64,000 bases of DNA from Bettongia penicillata ogilbyi (GCA_023548195.1 JAJHZJ010000252.1:6074242-6138241); one strand, 5' to 3'; counted from the first letter of the stretch, positions 26,870-38,044 are shown. The notes: generated from the letters alone by a model not told the origin. Made by a program: numbers and translations.

Positions 26870-27275
26870 TACCCTTCTCATAGGGGTAGGCAAGCAGGAA
26901 TAGCAAAGTGGCCAGTATCTTAAGAGCATATGGACAGGAGTGATGTGCAAGAAGACTGGAGCGGCGATAAAAGACCAAGTAATGAAGGAGTTACTTGCCA
27001 AAGGGAGGATTTTATATTTGATCCCACAATTGAATAGCGAGTCACTGGAGTTCACTGACTGGGCTGGTTAGGGGTGTGACACGATCGGAACTGTGTTTTG
27101 GGAAGATCATCTTGGCAGCTGAGGAGAGACTTGGGGTAAGGAGAAACCCAGAAGAGCACTGCAAAAGTCCAAGTGGGATGCAATGAGGTCCTACACCAGT
27201 GTGGTTGGTAGTAGTATCAGAGGAAAGAAGAGGGAATGTTTGAGATATATTACAAAGGTTGAATCAACCGTCGCA
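26870..27275 (-). mobile_element. L2 LINE fragment
   Basis: Antisense L2: gagtcactggagttcactgac, gtgtgacacgatcggaac and gcactgcaaaagtccaag, parallel to 10980-11280. Confidence 0.7.
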
Positions 27276-28074
27276 ACACATTAGACACAGGGTGATAATA
27301 ACTCAGTTTATATACCCTGCTATGAGCTCTCTACTAAGTACTGGAAATATCAACCTCTTCTGACCCAAATCCTTAGATATCTTTGCACCTTAAATCTCTG
27401 ATTTTCTAATTTCTGTTCATGACACAATTATTCTGCAAATCACCTCTTTTCTTTTTTAAATGGAAAGGTTAAATGTGCCTCAGCTTTAAATTATCTACGG
27501 ACCTGCAAGTTTGCAAAGAAATGAACACAAAGTAATAAACACTTTAAAGGGGTCACTGGCTCTATATAATTATGTTACTAAGAACTTGAAGATGAGATTT
27601 ATGGTGCAGAATTTTGAATTCAAATGTATCCATGAAACTTGACTGTAGATATAACGGGATCCTAAAGTAAGCATAACCATAATAAAGAGAATACAATTTT
27701 AGGCAAAAGGAGAAACTTGGAATACTTAAAAATTCTCCTTATTTTTCCTCTAGAAATCTCCTGATTTCTGTTTCACCACTGGAGCAGAAAATTTATGTAA
27801 ATTAATCAGAATGAAGATTCATGTTTTCTAAAAAAAAAAAAAAAACAACTGACCATGGCAAATTTTGACAGGTTTTCCAAGATATGCTATCAAAGGAGCT
27901 GACTTCTTAAACCTTTTAAACAGGAGAAGTTGCCAACTCCTCCTCTCTGCCTGTGACTCCTTTCACCCACAGTTTCCTGTTCCTGCTTCCTGAACTGTCA
28001 AGACCTGCTGTACAGAGAGCAGAGGTGTCCAAGAGTGAAAATTTTGATATTTTACTGGTCCACAATAAAATATA
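27276..28074. other. Unique spacer
   Basis: No gene or confident repeat. A 16-base A run lies at about 27830-27845. Confidence 0.5.
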
Positions 28075-28285
28075 CTGGATTGAATACTTTAAATAACTTA
28101 TTATAATAATAACTGACATTTATAGAGCACTTGCAAAGCTTTTCATAAATCTGATTTGATGCTTACAAAGTTCATGTGATGCAGAGGAACTGAGGCTTAG
28201 AGAGATGGATAAGTGACTTTACTATATAATCACAGTTGATGACAGAAATTTGTATCCCAAATGTCTGCTGCCTCTGTGTTAAGCA
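28075..28285 (-). mobile_element. MIR fragment
   Basis: Antisense tail atttatagagcacttgcaaag and core gaggaactgaggcttagag. Confidence 0.65.
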
Positions 28286-28445
28286 CATTTTTCAAATACC
28301 TCACACTAAAATATATTTTCATCACAAGGCACATTCTTAAAATGATTCCTTAGTAGAGGAGTTAACTGTTTTCCATCACAGCCTCCTTTTTTTTCATTAC
28401 TGCCTGATGAAACCTATAGACTCTTTTATAAAAGAATGTCTTTTT

Positions 28446-28627
28446 CTCCCCTTTCATCCTATTTACTTCTTTTTTTGTTAATAATTTGTCTTCAGTTTTC
28501 AACAATCACTTCCATAAGTTTTAAACTTTTATCCCCCTCCCTTTCTTTCCCATGACAGCATTCAGTCTTATATGGGTTCTACACATACATTCTTATTAAA
28601 CACATTTTCACATCAGTCATATGTTGC
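28446..28627 (-). mobile_element. L1 3' end forming the 3' half of a U6-L1 chimera
   Basis: Read on the minus strand, U6 is followed at once by GCAACATATGACTGATGTG, a GGGAAAGAAAGGGAGGGGG block and GATTGTTGAAAACTG. These are the marsupial L1 3' UTR landmarks seen also at 29640, 34620 and 44110. It ends in a degenerate A-rich tail (AACAAAAAAAGAAG). There is no L1 sequence upstream of U6, so the L1 part is 5'-truncated exactly at the U6 3' end. Confidence 0.8.
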
Positions 28628-28734
28628 AAAAATATGGAACATTTCACAAATCTGCATATCATTCTTGTGCAGGGGTCATGCTAATCTTCTCTGTACTATT
28701 CCAATTTTAGTACATGTGCTGCCAAAGCAAGCAT
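28628..28734 (-). pseudogene. U6 snRNA retropseudogene, full length, fused to L1
   Basis: The minus strand shows all 107 positions of U6 spliceosomal RNA, from ATGCTTGCTTTGGCAGC through CAGAGAAGATTAGCATGACC to the terminal TTTTT. The differences from canonical U6 are scattered and mostly transitions (for example TTTGG for TTCGG, GAAATG for GAAGCG), typical of an aged neutral copy. No proximal sequence element or TATA at -25 is recognisable upstream on the minus strand, so it is not an active U6 gene. It is joined directly to an L1 3' end (28446-28627). Confidence 0.93.
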
Positions 28735-28839
28735 AAAACAATGTTTTTAAGTGTATAAGATGAAGTGTGCAGGATTACAAATGAACCCAAATATAATAAA
28801 TATAAAAAAGAAATTCCAAGTTCCCGGGTTTCAGAAGCC

Positions 28840-29815
28840 TTGCTGATCAAGTGTCTCTGATAAAGGCCTCTTTCTCAACTACATAGAGAACTGAGTGAAA
28901 GTTAAAAGAATTCAAGTCATTCCCCAATTGGTAAATGGTCAAAAGATATGAACAAGCAGGTATCAAAAAAAGAAATCAAAGCTATCTATGATCATATGGA
29001 AAAATGTTCTAAATCATTATTAATGAAAGAAATGCAAATCAAAACAATGCTGATCTACCACTTCATGCCTATCAGATTGGCTAATATGACAGAAAAGGAA
29101 AATGACAAATGTTGGATAGGGGATATAGGAAAACTGGGACACTGATGTGCTATTGGTGGAGTTGTGAACTGATCTAACCATTCTGGAGAACAATTTAGAA
29201 CTATGCCCAAAGGACTGTCAAACTGTATACTGCAATACCAGTACCAGGTCTGGATCCCAAAGAGATTTTTAAAAAGCAAATAAAGAAAAAGGAAAAAGGA
29301 CTATTTGTAGTGGCAAAGAATTGGAAAACTGAAATCAACTGGGGAATGAATGAACAAGTTGTGGTCAAATACTGTTGTACTATAAGAAATGATGAGCCGA
29401 ATGAATTCAGAAAAACCTGGAAAGACTTACATGAACTGATGTAAAACGAGTAAGCAGAACCAGGAGAACACTCTTTACAGTAATTACAAAATGATGAACT
29501 GCAAATGACATAACTTTTCTCAGCAATACAATGATACTGAGGACTCAGGATGGACAATGCTTTCTATCTCCAACGAAAGAACAAAGTGAGTCTGAATGAA
29601 GACTGAAGCAAGCTATTTTTCACTTAGTTTTCTTTTGTTCTGTGTTTTCTTTCACAAAATGACTAACATGGAAATGTTTTGCATGATTATACATGTATGA
29701 CATATCAAACTGCTTACTGTCTCAGGGAGGGAGGGAGAGAGTTTGGAGCACAAAAATTTTATTTAAAACAATGTTAAAAATTATTTATATATGTAATGGA
29801 GGAGGGCAAAGGAAC
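28840..29815 (+). mobile_element. 5'-truncated L1: ORF2 C-terminus and 3' UTR
   Basis: It begins within ORF2 near gataaaggcctctttctc. A 65-codon frame at 28948-29145 is a remnant of the ORF2 C-terminal domain (MQIKTMLIYH). The 3' UTR follows, with cacaaaatgactaacatgg and aattttatttaaaac. Frameshifts and stops make it dead. Confidence 0.85.
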
Positions 29816-30509
29816 ACTTGTAGAAGAATCATTCTCTGGGTGAGAGCAAAATAAATAACCATTTATGAAAAGAATGTTAAGATCTGGGACTTGATCCTTC
29901 CAAAGGAGAGAAGGAAATATTGGGGCTTCTGGTATTCATTCTCCTACACAGTCTGTCACTCGTTCAGTGGACAGTTACATTGTTTTTTTAAACAATTGTT
30001 TTATTTTCTTCATTTTTTCCTATGTTTCTGTTTTAGTTTATTTCTATCTCCTTCAGTGCAACCTGAAACAGGCTTCTCACATACCCAAGAGTAGGATTGT
30101 TCCTTAAGTACCTAGAGCAATCGAATCGCAGAAGGTTTATTACAAGACCTTTGAGACCTCACAACCTGAGGGTGGGGAGCAGTAACGTAGCTTAATATTT
30201 TCTTTAAAAATACTGACACCCTGCTGAAAACTTAACTACCTCAAAGGATTTAAGTTTCAGGGCACTGATATAGGTTTCTGGTGGTTCAAATACAAAAACA
30301 AAAAACAAAAAAACCCACATGAGGATTCAGCAATTCCCTTTTCTGGCTTCTGACTGGTAGACCAACATGGTAAAGGGAAACCAAGCTAAATCAATTCAAG
30401 TCTACATTCATTTTGACTGTTTTCCTTAATACATGTAGGTAACCCTCTCATACCCCTCCACTTTTGCTAATTGATGGATGTTCTTAATCTCATTCTAATT
30501 TCAACCCTA
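29816..30509. other. Unique spacer
   Basis: No gene or repeat that I can support. Confidence 0.5.
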
Positions 30510-30682
30510 CAGGGGTGGGGAACATGTGACCCTCTAGGTCCTCAAGTGCAACCCCCCTTTGACTGAACAAATCCCCTTAATAAAAAGATTTGATCTGTAA
30601 AATCAAAACAGTCAAAAGTCTTCACTCACCCAAGGACCTAAAAGCCAAATGTGGCCTCTAGGCTGCAGATTACCCACCCTTT
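30510..30682 (+). mobile_element. hAT-like MITE
   Basis: Same family as 2271-2466: left end caggggtggggaac, right end ttacccaccct, interior ccctctaggtcctcaagtgc mirrored by caaggacctaaaagcc. No clear target-site duplication. Confidence 0.75.
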
Positions 30683-31059
30683 TAACAACTTGAGTCAGGA
30701 CAATTTGAGTCTGACCCACAAAGATGCTACAAAAACAGTTCTCAGTCAGTTTAGGCATGAGGGATCCATAAAAAAGCCTGAAGTCAACTTGTGGAATTCT
30801 AAAACTAGGTCAGCCTGAGCCAAAGTCATATACTGTGACATAGCAAATAATGGAACCTGACAGAACCAAACCGCAAGGAGAAACAGTCAACTTCTGATTG
30901 ATGGGAGGAAAGGAGAGAAAGACCAAGGCCAAAATTCACTGTGGGACACGGGAGACACTCATAAACCGGGAATTCTCATAGAGAGCCTTCTCTTAAGAAC
31001 CCAATTCATTCTGTGGCACCAGCAGCAGTGTCCAAGCTACAAAAGGAACAGTGCCAAGT
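30683..31059. other. Unique spacer
   Basis: No recognised feature. Confidence 0.45.
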
Positions 31060-32960
31060 ATCTCCTCAGAATCTCACTGTTTTCTGGGATCACAGAGATT
31101 AAAATAAAAGGATGAAGGGGTGGAGGATGGATTTACCCAATATTATAAATTTTTAAAAGAAGGAAGAAGGGGAAAAGCAAGGGAAGAAATAAAAAAAAGT
31201 GGGAGAAATTTATCTTTTTTTCCTCACATAATTGTGGTACAGAAGAAGAATATACAAACATGAAAGGGCAAAGAGGGAGACAAGCACTCTTATCTGAACC
31301 AGACAAAGAAGGATTGAACACACAAACACAGAAAGTTTGCTGTACAAATACATTCAACTAATCAGGAAAACAGGCAGAGTGATGGAGAGAGAAGATGGTT
31401 TATGAGAAACAGAAGGGAAGGAAAGCAAATAGAAGTAAAACTTTACCCTCGGAGGATGAATCATAAAGGGGGGACCACAAGGAGAAAAACAAAGGATAAG
31501 AGCCAGCAATCAGGAAACGAAGTGGCCAAAGAGAGGAAGGGCAAAGGACTGGGATTAAACTACTTTACTAGCATCAGTGACATTTCTTCTCTTTGTCTTT
31601 TATTAAGACAGGTGAGAGAGTAAAGAGGGGGAGAAAGTATTTGGATTGGATAGAGGGAAATGAAGACTTTCATCCATAAAACAGAAGAGGATAGTGAAAT
31701 TGATTAAAAAGCATCATCCAACAACATGCTCTTTACACGAAACACTTGAGAAACATAAAAATTCAGATTTTTAACATATGGACCTGGATGCCTCAGGTGA
31801 AATTTAAAAAGCAGGAGTGGAGGAGTGGAGGGAGAAACCATGATCTCAGATAAGGCAACACTAAAAATAGACATTGTTAAAAGAGATTAACAGAGAAACT
31901 ATACTATACTTTAAATATGAGTTCTTAACCATTTTTGGGAGGGGGAGGTGTATCATGGATCCTTTTGGTCATCCTGTGAAGCCTATAAATCCCTCCTTAG
32001 AATATTTTTTCAAAAAGTCAAAAATGAAATACTAAGTGTTAGCTTGAGGTTATTAAAAAAAATAAAGAAAAATAAAAAAAATTTCCCATCCAGATGAATA
32101 TATTCTGTTGAAATCTATGCACATGGAGATTATATATGGATCCCAGGTTAAGAACATTTGGCTTAAATATATCACAATGAAATAATCTATAGCTACCTGT
32201 CTATCTATCTACCTATCCCAAATGATACAGCATCTAAATAGTTACAGAAAGTTAATCAACTTAGTAGGGAAAATAGAAGCAAGATATATACAGGAATTAT
32301 ATGAATAATTATAAAACTTTTTACTAGACAAAATTATAACAAAATTTACCAGGAGGAACAAAAGGTAAAAAATTTCAAGGAGAAACAGTTTTAAGGAAGA
32401 AGGCCTAGTAGTACTATACTATAAATCAGAACACATCAAAATAATTTAGTACTAGTTTAAAAAATTGATTAAAGTTGATCATTTGAACATATTGAGTGGA
32501 CAAGATCCAGAAGCAACGGAATATGAGTGGCATAGACTTCAGTAACCTGAGTACACCAACTGTTTAACATAAACTGGTGGGAAACTAGAAAGCAGTCTGG
32601 GAGAAATGAGGCTTGGATTAGCATATCACATCATTTAGCTTAAAAAACTCCCAGTAGATATATGAAATGGATTATAAAAGGTCATGCCATAAATAAATTA
32701 GAGCCAAAAGGGAAGGAAATACCTTTTACAGAAATGGATAGGAGAAAAATTCTTGATGAAACAAAGCATAGAGAGCACCACAAGTGATTAAAATAACATT
32801 AAAAAGTTTTTGCACAAAATTAACACAGTTGCAAGAAATAGGAAAATAGAAAAAAAGAAATAGGAACAAAAAGGAAAAATGTCTAGCAAAACATATAAAA
32901 GACTTCTGACACATGTTGTCCGTTACTTAAGAGATGTGACAGACTAGAGAGAGAGAATGA
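31060..32960 (+). mobile_element. L1 fragment (inter-ORF and ORF2), interrupted by a MITE
   Basis: Sense L1: inter-ORF purine-rich DNA, ORF2 endonuclease-region remnants (caacaacatgctctttacac, accatgatctcagataaggc), then after the MITE later ORF2 (gaagaaggcctagtagtac, ttggattagcatatcacatc, aaaaagtttttgcaca). Internally deleted and full of stops. Confidence 0.65.
31919..32162 (+). mobile_element. hAT-like MITE inside L1, 8-bp target-site duplication
   Basis: Left end gagttcttaacc and right end ggttaagaacatttgg form inverted termini. Exact direct repeats ttaaatat flank it at 31911-31918 and 32163-32170. L1 sequence resumes on the other side. Confidence 0.85.
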
Positions 32961-33004
32961 AGTATACATTTTCAAGCATGATCACTATAGCACAATGATT
33001 TTAT

Positions 33005-33029
33005 ACACACACACACACACACACACACA
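33005..33029 (+). repeat. (CA)n microsatellite
   Basis: About twelve CA units. Confidence 0.95.
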
Positions 33030-33514
33030 TTTTACTAAGAATTTTTATTTTTTGGGACAGGGAGTGGGAGGATAGTTATGTAGGAGAAATAGTGATACAA
33101 AAAAAAAAAGAAATAACAGCATCAATAAACATTTTAAAAAATACACAGAAGAGAAAAGACGGAAATTGAGAAGGTAACACAGGGCAATTGGCCCTACCAT
33201 GTTAAATTTAATATTGTTTAAGTCATATATATATGGAAATGGTCATGTTTGTTGACAATTTTCTAGTTCTAATTTTTTTAAAGACAGCAGAATATACATT
33301 TGCAGCCAGTTGTCCACGCAAGTCAAAGATTATTTATCCCACTTGACAAAAAGTCTTCACTTGTGTTTTACCAGTCTCATTCTATGGCTTTTCTGTTTAT
33401 TGGTTCAGTGATTTATTATTTCAATAGTTTGTTCTTAGCAGAGTTTAGAATGAAAGCACAACCCATAAAGCCTTAAAAGTTCCTGCAACATTTCTTTGAC
33501 GCCTTCCTCATTAT
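33030..33514. other. Spacer without recognised feature
   Basis: AT-rich, no support for a gene. Confidence 0.45.
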
Positions 33515-33680
33515 AATATCATTGACATTTACGGAGTGCTTCAGTGTTTACAAAGCCACGTCATCTAATCAGTAATTACTTCCAGAGGGAAGCACTATAT
33601 TATTATCATCCCCATTTTGTAGATGGGAAAATTGATCTTTGGAAAGGTTAAGTAGAGCGTACCTACTAGAGAAATACTTT
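33515..33680 (-). mobile_element. MIR fragment
   Basis: Antisense MIR: cggagtgcttcagtgtttac tail and ccccattttgtagatggg core. Confidence 0.7.
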
Positions 33681-33774
33681 AGGAAAATCTGGTCATATTA
33701 TGTTTATAGTGAAATATTTAATTTTGTTTTTTAATAAGTTTTCTTTTTGCTAATAAGCAAACACATTTTTAAAA

Positions 33775-34010
33775 AAAGTTTTGATAACTGGTCCAAGGTC
33801 ATACAGTTAGTGCCAAGATTTCTCAGATCTACAGAGCTCTTGCCACTGTGTAATCTTTACAACAAACCTGGGACGTAGCTGTTATTGTTATCACCATTTT
33901 ACAGATGAGAAAACTGAAAGTTTCTCAGGCTGCATTTGAACTCAGGTCTTCTTGCCTCTAGGCTCAGAGGTCTATCCACTAGGCCCCCTAGATGCACTAC
34001 TGCCTTACTA
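33775..34010 (-). mobile_element. MIR-type SINE
   Basis: Antisense core (ccattttacagatgagaaaa) and tRNA-like head (tctatccactaggcccccta). Confidence 0.75.
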
Positions 34011-34594
34011 TTATTTGTCTGTGAAATACAACATACCAAATACAAACTGTGTTAGGAAACAAACAATGTATGTGAAGCACAAGAGGAAGGTGACTAAATG
34101 GGTTGTATGAAAAAAAATTAAGGATTAACTCAGAATAAACATTTTAAGATTAAAATAAAATTATTTTAGTTTTTTTTCAGCTTTTAATGAATATCAACTA
34201 AAGTAATGTATGAGAGCGCAAAATTAGAAGAATTTAAATCAATAGCTTTAAACACAATTTAAATGGGTGCATATTTTGTCACACAATCAACACTGGAATC
34301 TCAGTAGCATGACAAATAAAGGCTCATCCACTCAGTTACAGTATCCTTGAAAGAGGAGGAGAGAAATTCCTATTTCTCTAAAAAGGTTAAAGAATGGGAT
34401 GTGTCTGGCTAATTGCCATACCCAGACATAACTTCCCTTGATGTCAACACTTAAACTTGAATATTCCAAAAACATCTATGATTTTATCCATGTAGACACC
34501 TCCTTTTAGTTACCTGATGACCCTCCCATGCCTTAGTAGACTAACTTATTAGTACTACTCTCCCATTTTCTGTCCCCCCCCACCCCCAAAACCA
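34011..34594. other. Unique spacer with a weak initiator-exon candidate
   Basis: No repeat recognised. Positions 34529-34514 on the minus strand are discussed as a tentative start exon in the findings. Confidence 0.4.
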
Positions 34595-34815
34595 TCTGGT
34601 GGCTTTTTCCTTGTGGTCTGTTTCTTGTTTCACAACATGACTAATATGGAAATATTTTACATGACTGCATATATATAACCTATATCAAATAGCTTATCCA
34701 TGTTAGGGAGGGGAAAGGGAGAAAAACTTGGGACTCAAAATTTTTTAAATGAATATTTAAAATCATCTTTACATGTAATTGGAAAAAATAAAATACTATT
34801 TAAAAAAAAAAGAAA
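34595..34815 (+). mobile_element. 5'-truncated L1 3' end
   Basis: L1 3' UTR only: gtttcacaacatgactaatat, gggactcaaaattttttaaat, gtaattggaaaaaataaaat and an A tail at 34801-34811. Confidence 0.88.
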
Positions 34816-35520
34816 AGTCTTTCAAACTCTTCCCCAGTCTCTTATTTTCCCCTGAATGCTACCCACAGTTTGTTTAAATAGTTTTCCATCCTAACAGAAG
34901 AAGCCAATTAGAAAGAAGGAAAGCAGGCAAAAAGTATTTTATAGCAAGAGGAAACCCAATATTTAAATGGATCTGTCATCTCCTTACTTGAGGAATTCCC
35001 CTGTAACCTTTTTATGCCCATCAATCCCGAGTAATTCTTGACCAAGTTCTCCTAAAGCTAGGGCTTCATCTGCCATGTTGGAGGTCTACCTTGTTTCTGC
35101 TTAGAATTGCCAGGGTGCGTAACAACAGAGCTTGGCTATCTACTGTCACCCTTGGTGGGGCCCACAATCCACCTCCTCTTCCTATCATAAAATCCACTGA
35201 CGAAATCTTTCAATTCCCTTCTTTGCTGTTCCTTTTCGGTTATCATATTACAAACTGCTCATGCCCACCATGCACTTTTCCCTATAAAAGACTCATTTCT
35301 AGTTCCAGAAAATGCATTCCATTTGTTGCTGCCATGTAGAAGCACTGGTAAAAGATTACCACTTGAAAGATGAGTCCCTCTCTGGATGCAGATAACATAT
35401 TCCTTCATATGCTTTCATGGATCACTTGGGATGAATAAAGAGCTTTGCAATTCCCCAAAAGCAATCTAGCTCCATTCATCTCTGGGCCCAACTCACAGTC
35501 CATATGAACTTTTCAAATTT
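34816..35520 (+). other. Possible LTR-like regulatory stretch
   Basis: A TATA-box-like tataaaa (35283-35289) is followed about 145 bp later by aataaa (35434-35439) in the context aataaagagctttgc, the spacing expected between promoter and poly(A) signal of an LTR. I could not find matching TG/CA ends or a second copy, so this is only a hint. Confidence 0.25.
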
Positions 35521-35522
35521 TA

Positions 35523-35525
35523 TGT

Positions 35526-35586
<61 letters not shown>

Positions 35587-35614
35587 GGAGACAGAGAGAG
35601 GGAGAGAGAGGAGG

Positions 35615-35679
<65 letters not shown>
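35523..35679 (+). repeat. Compound (TG)n(GA)n microsatellite
   Basis: About 44 bp of TG repeats run directly into about 112 bp of GA repeats with a few interruptions (gggagacag, aggaggggg). The open frames across it on both strands are artefacts. Confidence 0.97.
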
Positions 35680-35917
35680 TCCAAAGAAAACTCGTTAAAA
35701 TTTGGGCAATAAACACTCTACTTCCACTTAAGTCTTTTCATCTTACATGGTCAGGCCAAACTCCTTTAAGTAAGGAGGCTCTATAACATTCTGGGTATTG
35801 ATAAAGTTGCCATAATGGCATCAGCAAACAGAAGCATCTGGAGGGATTTTTATCATCCACGGGAAAGTCCCCCTGAAAGTGGATCTCTTCCAACACAATT
35901 GCAAATACTTTCCCTTA

Positions 35918-36535
35918 ATGGAAGGACTAAAGATGGTGCCCTGTTAGTTCCAGCTGAAGTTGGGATGAACTGAAACATTTAGAGGTCATCACACAGTTAA
36001 CAAAAGGGATTTATTAAGCTATAGCACAAAGAATAACAGTAAGGACACGCTGAAACTTAGTTTCAGTTTGGGTAAATGCAACTTGCTTCTTTCACCTCTT
36101 CAAGGAAAATGTCCAGAAAGGCAGCGTATGTTAACTCTTGGGGTCTTGAAGCATCCACCAAGTCTGAAAGGACTGGACTAGATGTAGATGTGGCTTTTTA
36201 TACTTCTAGGTGACCAGGAAGATACATCAACATAGCCTAAGGGTACCAGGATAGGGGAAAATGAATCCCCTGTTGGGTGGGTTGGGAAACTTGGGGAACC
36301 CATGAGTCTGACCCATTCTGGGACAGTGAAAGGCACAGGGAAACCCTGGTAGGTATCAGTAGTATCCCAGAACCCTTCTCAGAATAATGGTTTGGTTTTT
36401 TAAAAGTTCATAATGAAATGTCGTATTTTCAAGGTCAGTAAAAAGAAAGATCTAATTTTTTTCTCCATTCAAGTTGACATGCACCTTGAAATCTATTGTA
36501 CAGATTCCAGCTTAAGAATCCTTGTCCTAGATTCA
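35918..36535 (+). mobile_element. hAT-like MITE remnant, split by an LTR
   Basis: The left part (35918-35970, ending gttgggatgaac) and right part (36374 onward, ccttctcagaataatgg to agcttaagaatccttg) together align with the MITE family at 3424 and 31919. The LTR sits at the equivalent of the tatggac|cccttctc junction. Confidence 0.65.
35971..36369 (-). mobile_element. Solo LTR of an endogenous retrovirus
   Basis: On the minus strand it starts TGGGATACTACTG and ends AATGTTTCA (TG...CA). A TATA box (GTATAAAAAGCC, about 36203-36192) precedes an AATAAA signal (36015-36010) by about 180 bp. It is flanked by the 4-bp direct repeat gaac (35967-35970 and 36370-36373). No internal viral genes are present, so it is the product of LTR-LTR recombination. 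A 4-bp duplication fits a class I-like element; this is inference. Confidence 0.8.
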
Positions 36536-36809
36536 TGCGTAGGTTTTTGTATAGATGGGAAAATAGGACTATATAGGTCACTGGTCACTGAACTTTAACT
36601 GGTTACTTTTTTTTTCAGTCTTAAAAAGATTTGAAGTGTTTTTTATCCATACCTTTAGCTCCTACTCCATCAGATCATACAGGTCCTTCAACACCCTCAC
36701 AATTGTATGGCCTATATGCATTTGATTTGACTAGCTATTTTTGTGATTTTTGCCCACTTTTGGGCCTCTGCTACTTCCTCTATCAATATATTCTGGGACT
36801 GCAGTATTT

Positions 36810-37045
36810 TCTGGTTGTTCAGTCCCTTCAGTTGTATCTTCATGACCCCATTTGGGGTTTCCTCAGCAGAGACACTACAGTGGATTTGCCATTCCTTCTC
36901 CAGCTCATTTTTACAGATAAGGAAACTGAGGCAAACAAGTGACTTGCCCAGGGTCACACAGCTAGTAAGTGTCTGAGGCTAGATTTGAACTCAGGAAGAT
37001 GAATGAGTCTTCTTGACAGCAGGCCCAGAACTCTATCACAGCTGT
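36810..37045 (-). mobile_element. MAR1-like SINE
   Basis: Antisense tail (tggttgttcagtcccttcag), core (gtgacttgcccagggtcac) and head remnants. Confidence 0.88.
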
Positions 37046-37775
37046 AGCGTTAAGGTCCAAATATACTGAGTGATTCCATTGCCTTTGATGAGGGAGGATG
37101 AAAAACTATTAAAATAATTTTTTGCAAAGCTTTCCCATTTTTCTTCTGTTTGGAATCTTCCAGTTTTGTTCTTAAATATGCTCATTGGTCAGAACATTCC
37201 CTCTGCTCTTCCTGAATGCAGAGAGAAGTTTTAGATGTCCCCAGAGCATCTCTGGTGCATGCTGGGAAGCGTAAGGCTTTATTTGCACTGGTTTTTTAAT
37301 TTTTTAAACTATAATTTCTCTTTAGGTTTTCTAATCACTTTTTGGTCTGGCACTCTTGATATTTGCTGAAGTACATATCTGAGACCTGGGATCCCCTGCA
37401 ACTATTTCATAACAGTATATTTAAGACTGAACTCTACTAAACTGTAATAACCAAATCTCAGTTCCAAAGAAGTGATGATGAAACACCCTTCTGTCTGCTC
37501 AGACAAAAGGCAGTGACGTTACAGAGGTGGGGGATGGGTGCATACTGTCAAATGTGCTTAGCGGGTCCACTGGTTTTGCTAAATCCTTTTCTTTATTACA
37601 AGGGACTTTTAATGGATTCAGTGTTTATGAGGGGAACAGATTAAGAGAAATGACTGGTATAAAATCAAAGGGCATCAAAAGAACTAAAATATAACATTAG
37701 GACAGAGGCAGACAACATTTATTCCTCACTTTTTCAAGCACTGTACCATGGAAAAGAAAATTACTGGATATGTGA
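37046..37775. other. Unique spacer
   Basis: No gene or repeat that I can support. Confidence 0.5.
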
Positions 37776-37945
37776 GACATGTCTGCAATTGAAAGAACAT
37801 GTAAGAGCGAATCAGGAGATTACCAGCAGTATAGCCTTGGATAAATCGCTTTGGATTCCTTGGTGGTAAAATGGGTGTGTTAGACTCTGTGGTGGATGTT
37901 GAAGGTCTCTTTCAGTTTCTACATTCTGGGATTCTATCACTGAGG
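37776..37945 (+). mobile_element. MIR-like SINE fragment
   Basis: Weak sense match: agtatagccttggataaatc, then a gtaaaatgggtgtgttagac motif. Confidence 0.5.
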
Positions 37946-38044
37946 ATGGCATTTATGGTTAAGAGTGAGGCACAGTTAGTTGGCTAAATGTGATTATGTG
38001 TGAGGTGGTCATTTAGCAAGATAAAACAGAATAAGAAGGAAAGG

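Noticed and set aside
28628..28734. Active U6 snRNA gene
   Set aside because: There are many substitutions, no recognisable pol III promoter elements upstream on the minus strand, and a direct L1 fusion at the 3' end: a retropseudogene.
29201..29557. 118-codon minus-strand open frame resembling a membrane protein
   Set aside because: It is antisense to an L1 ORF2/3' UTR fragment; the hydrophobicity reflects the A-rich sense strand.
35504..35716. Cys/Val and Arg/Glu repeat proteins on both strands
   Set aside because: They are translations of the (TG)n(GA)n microsatellite.
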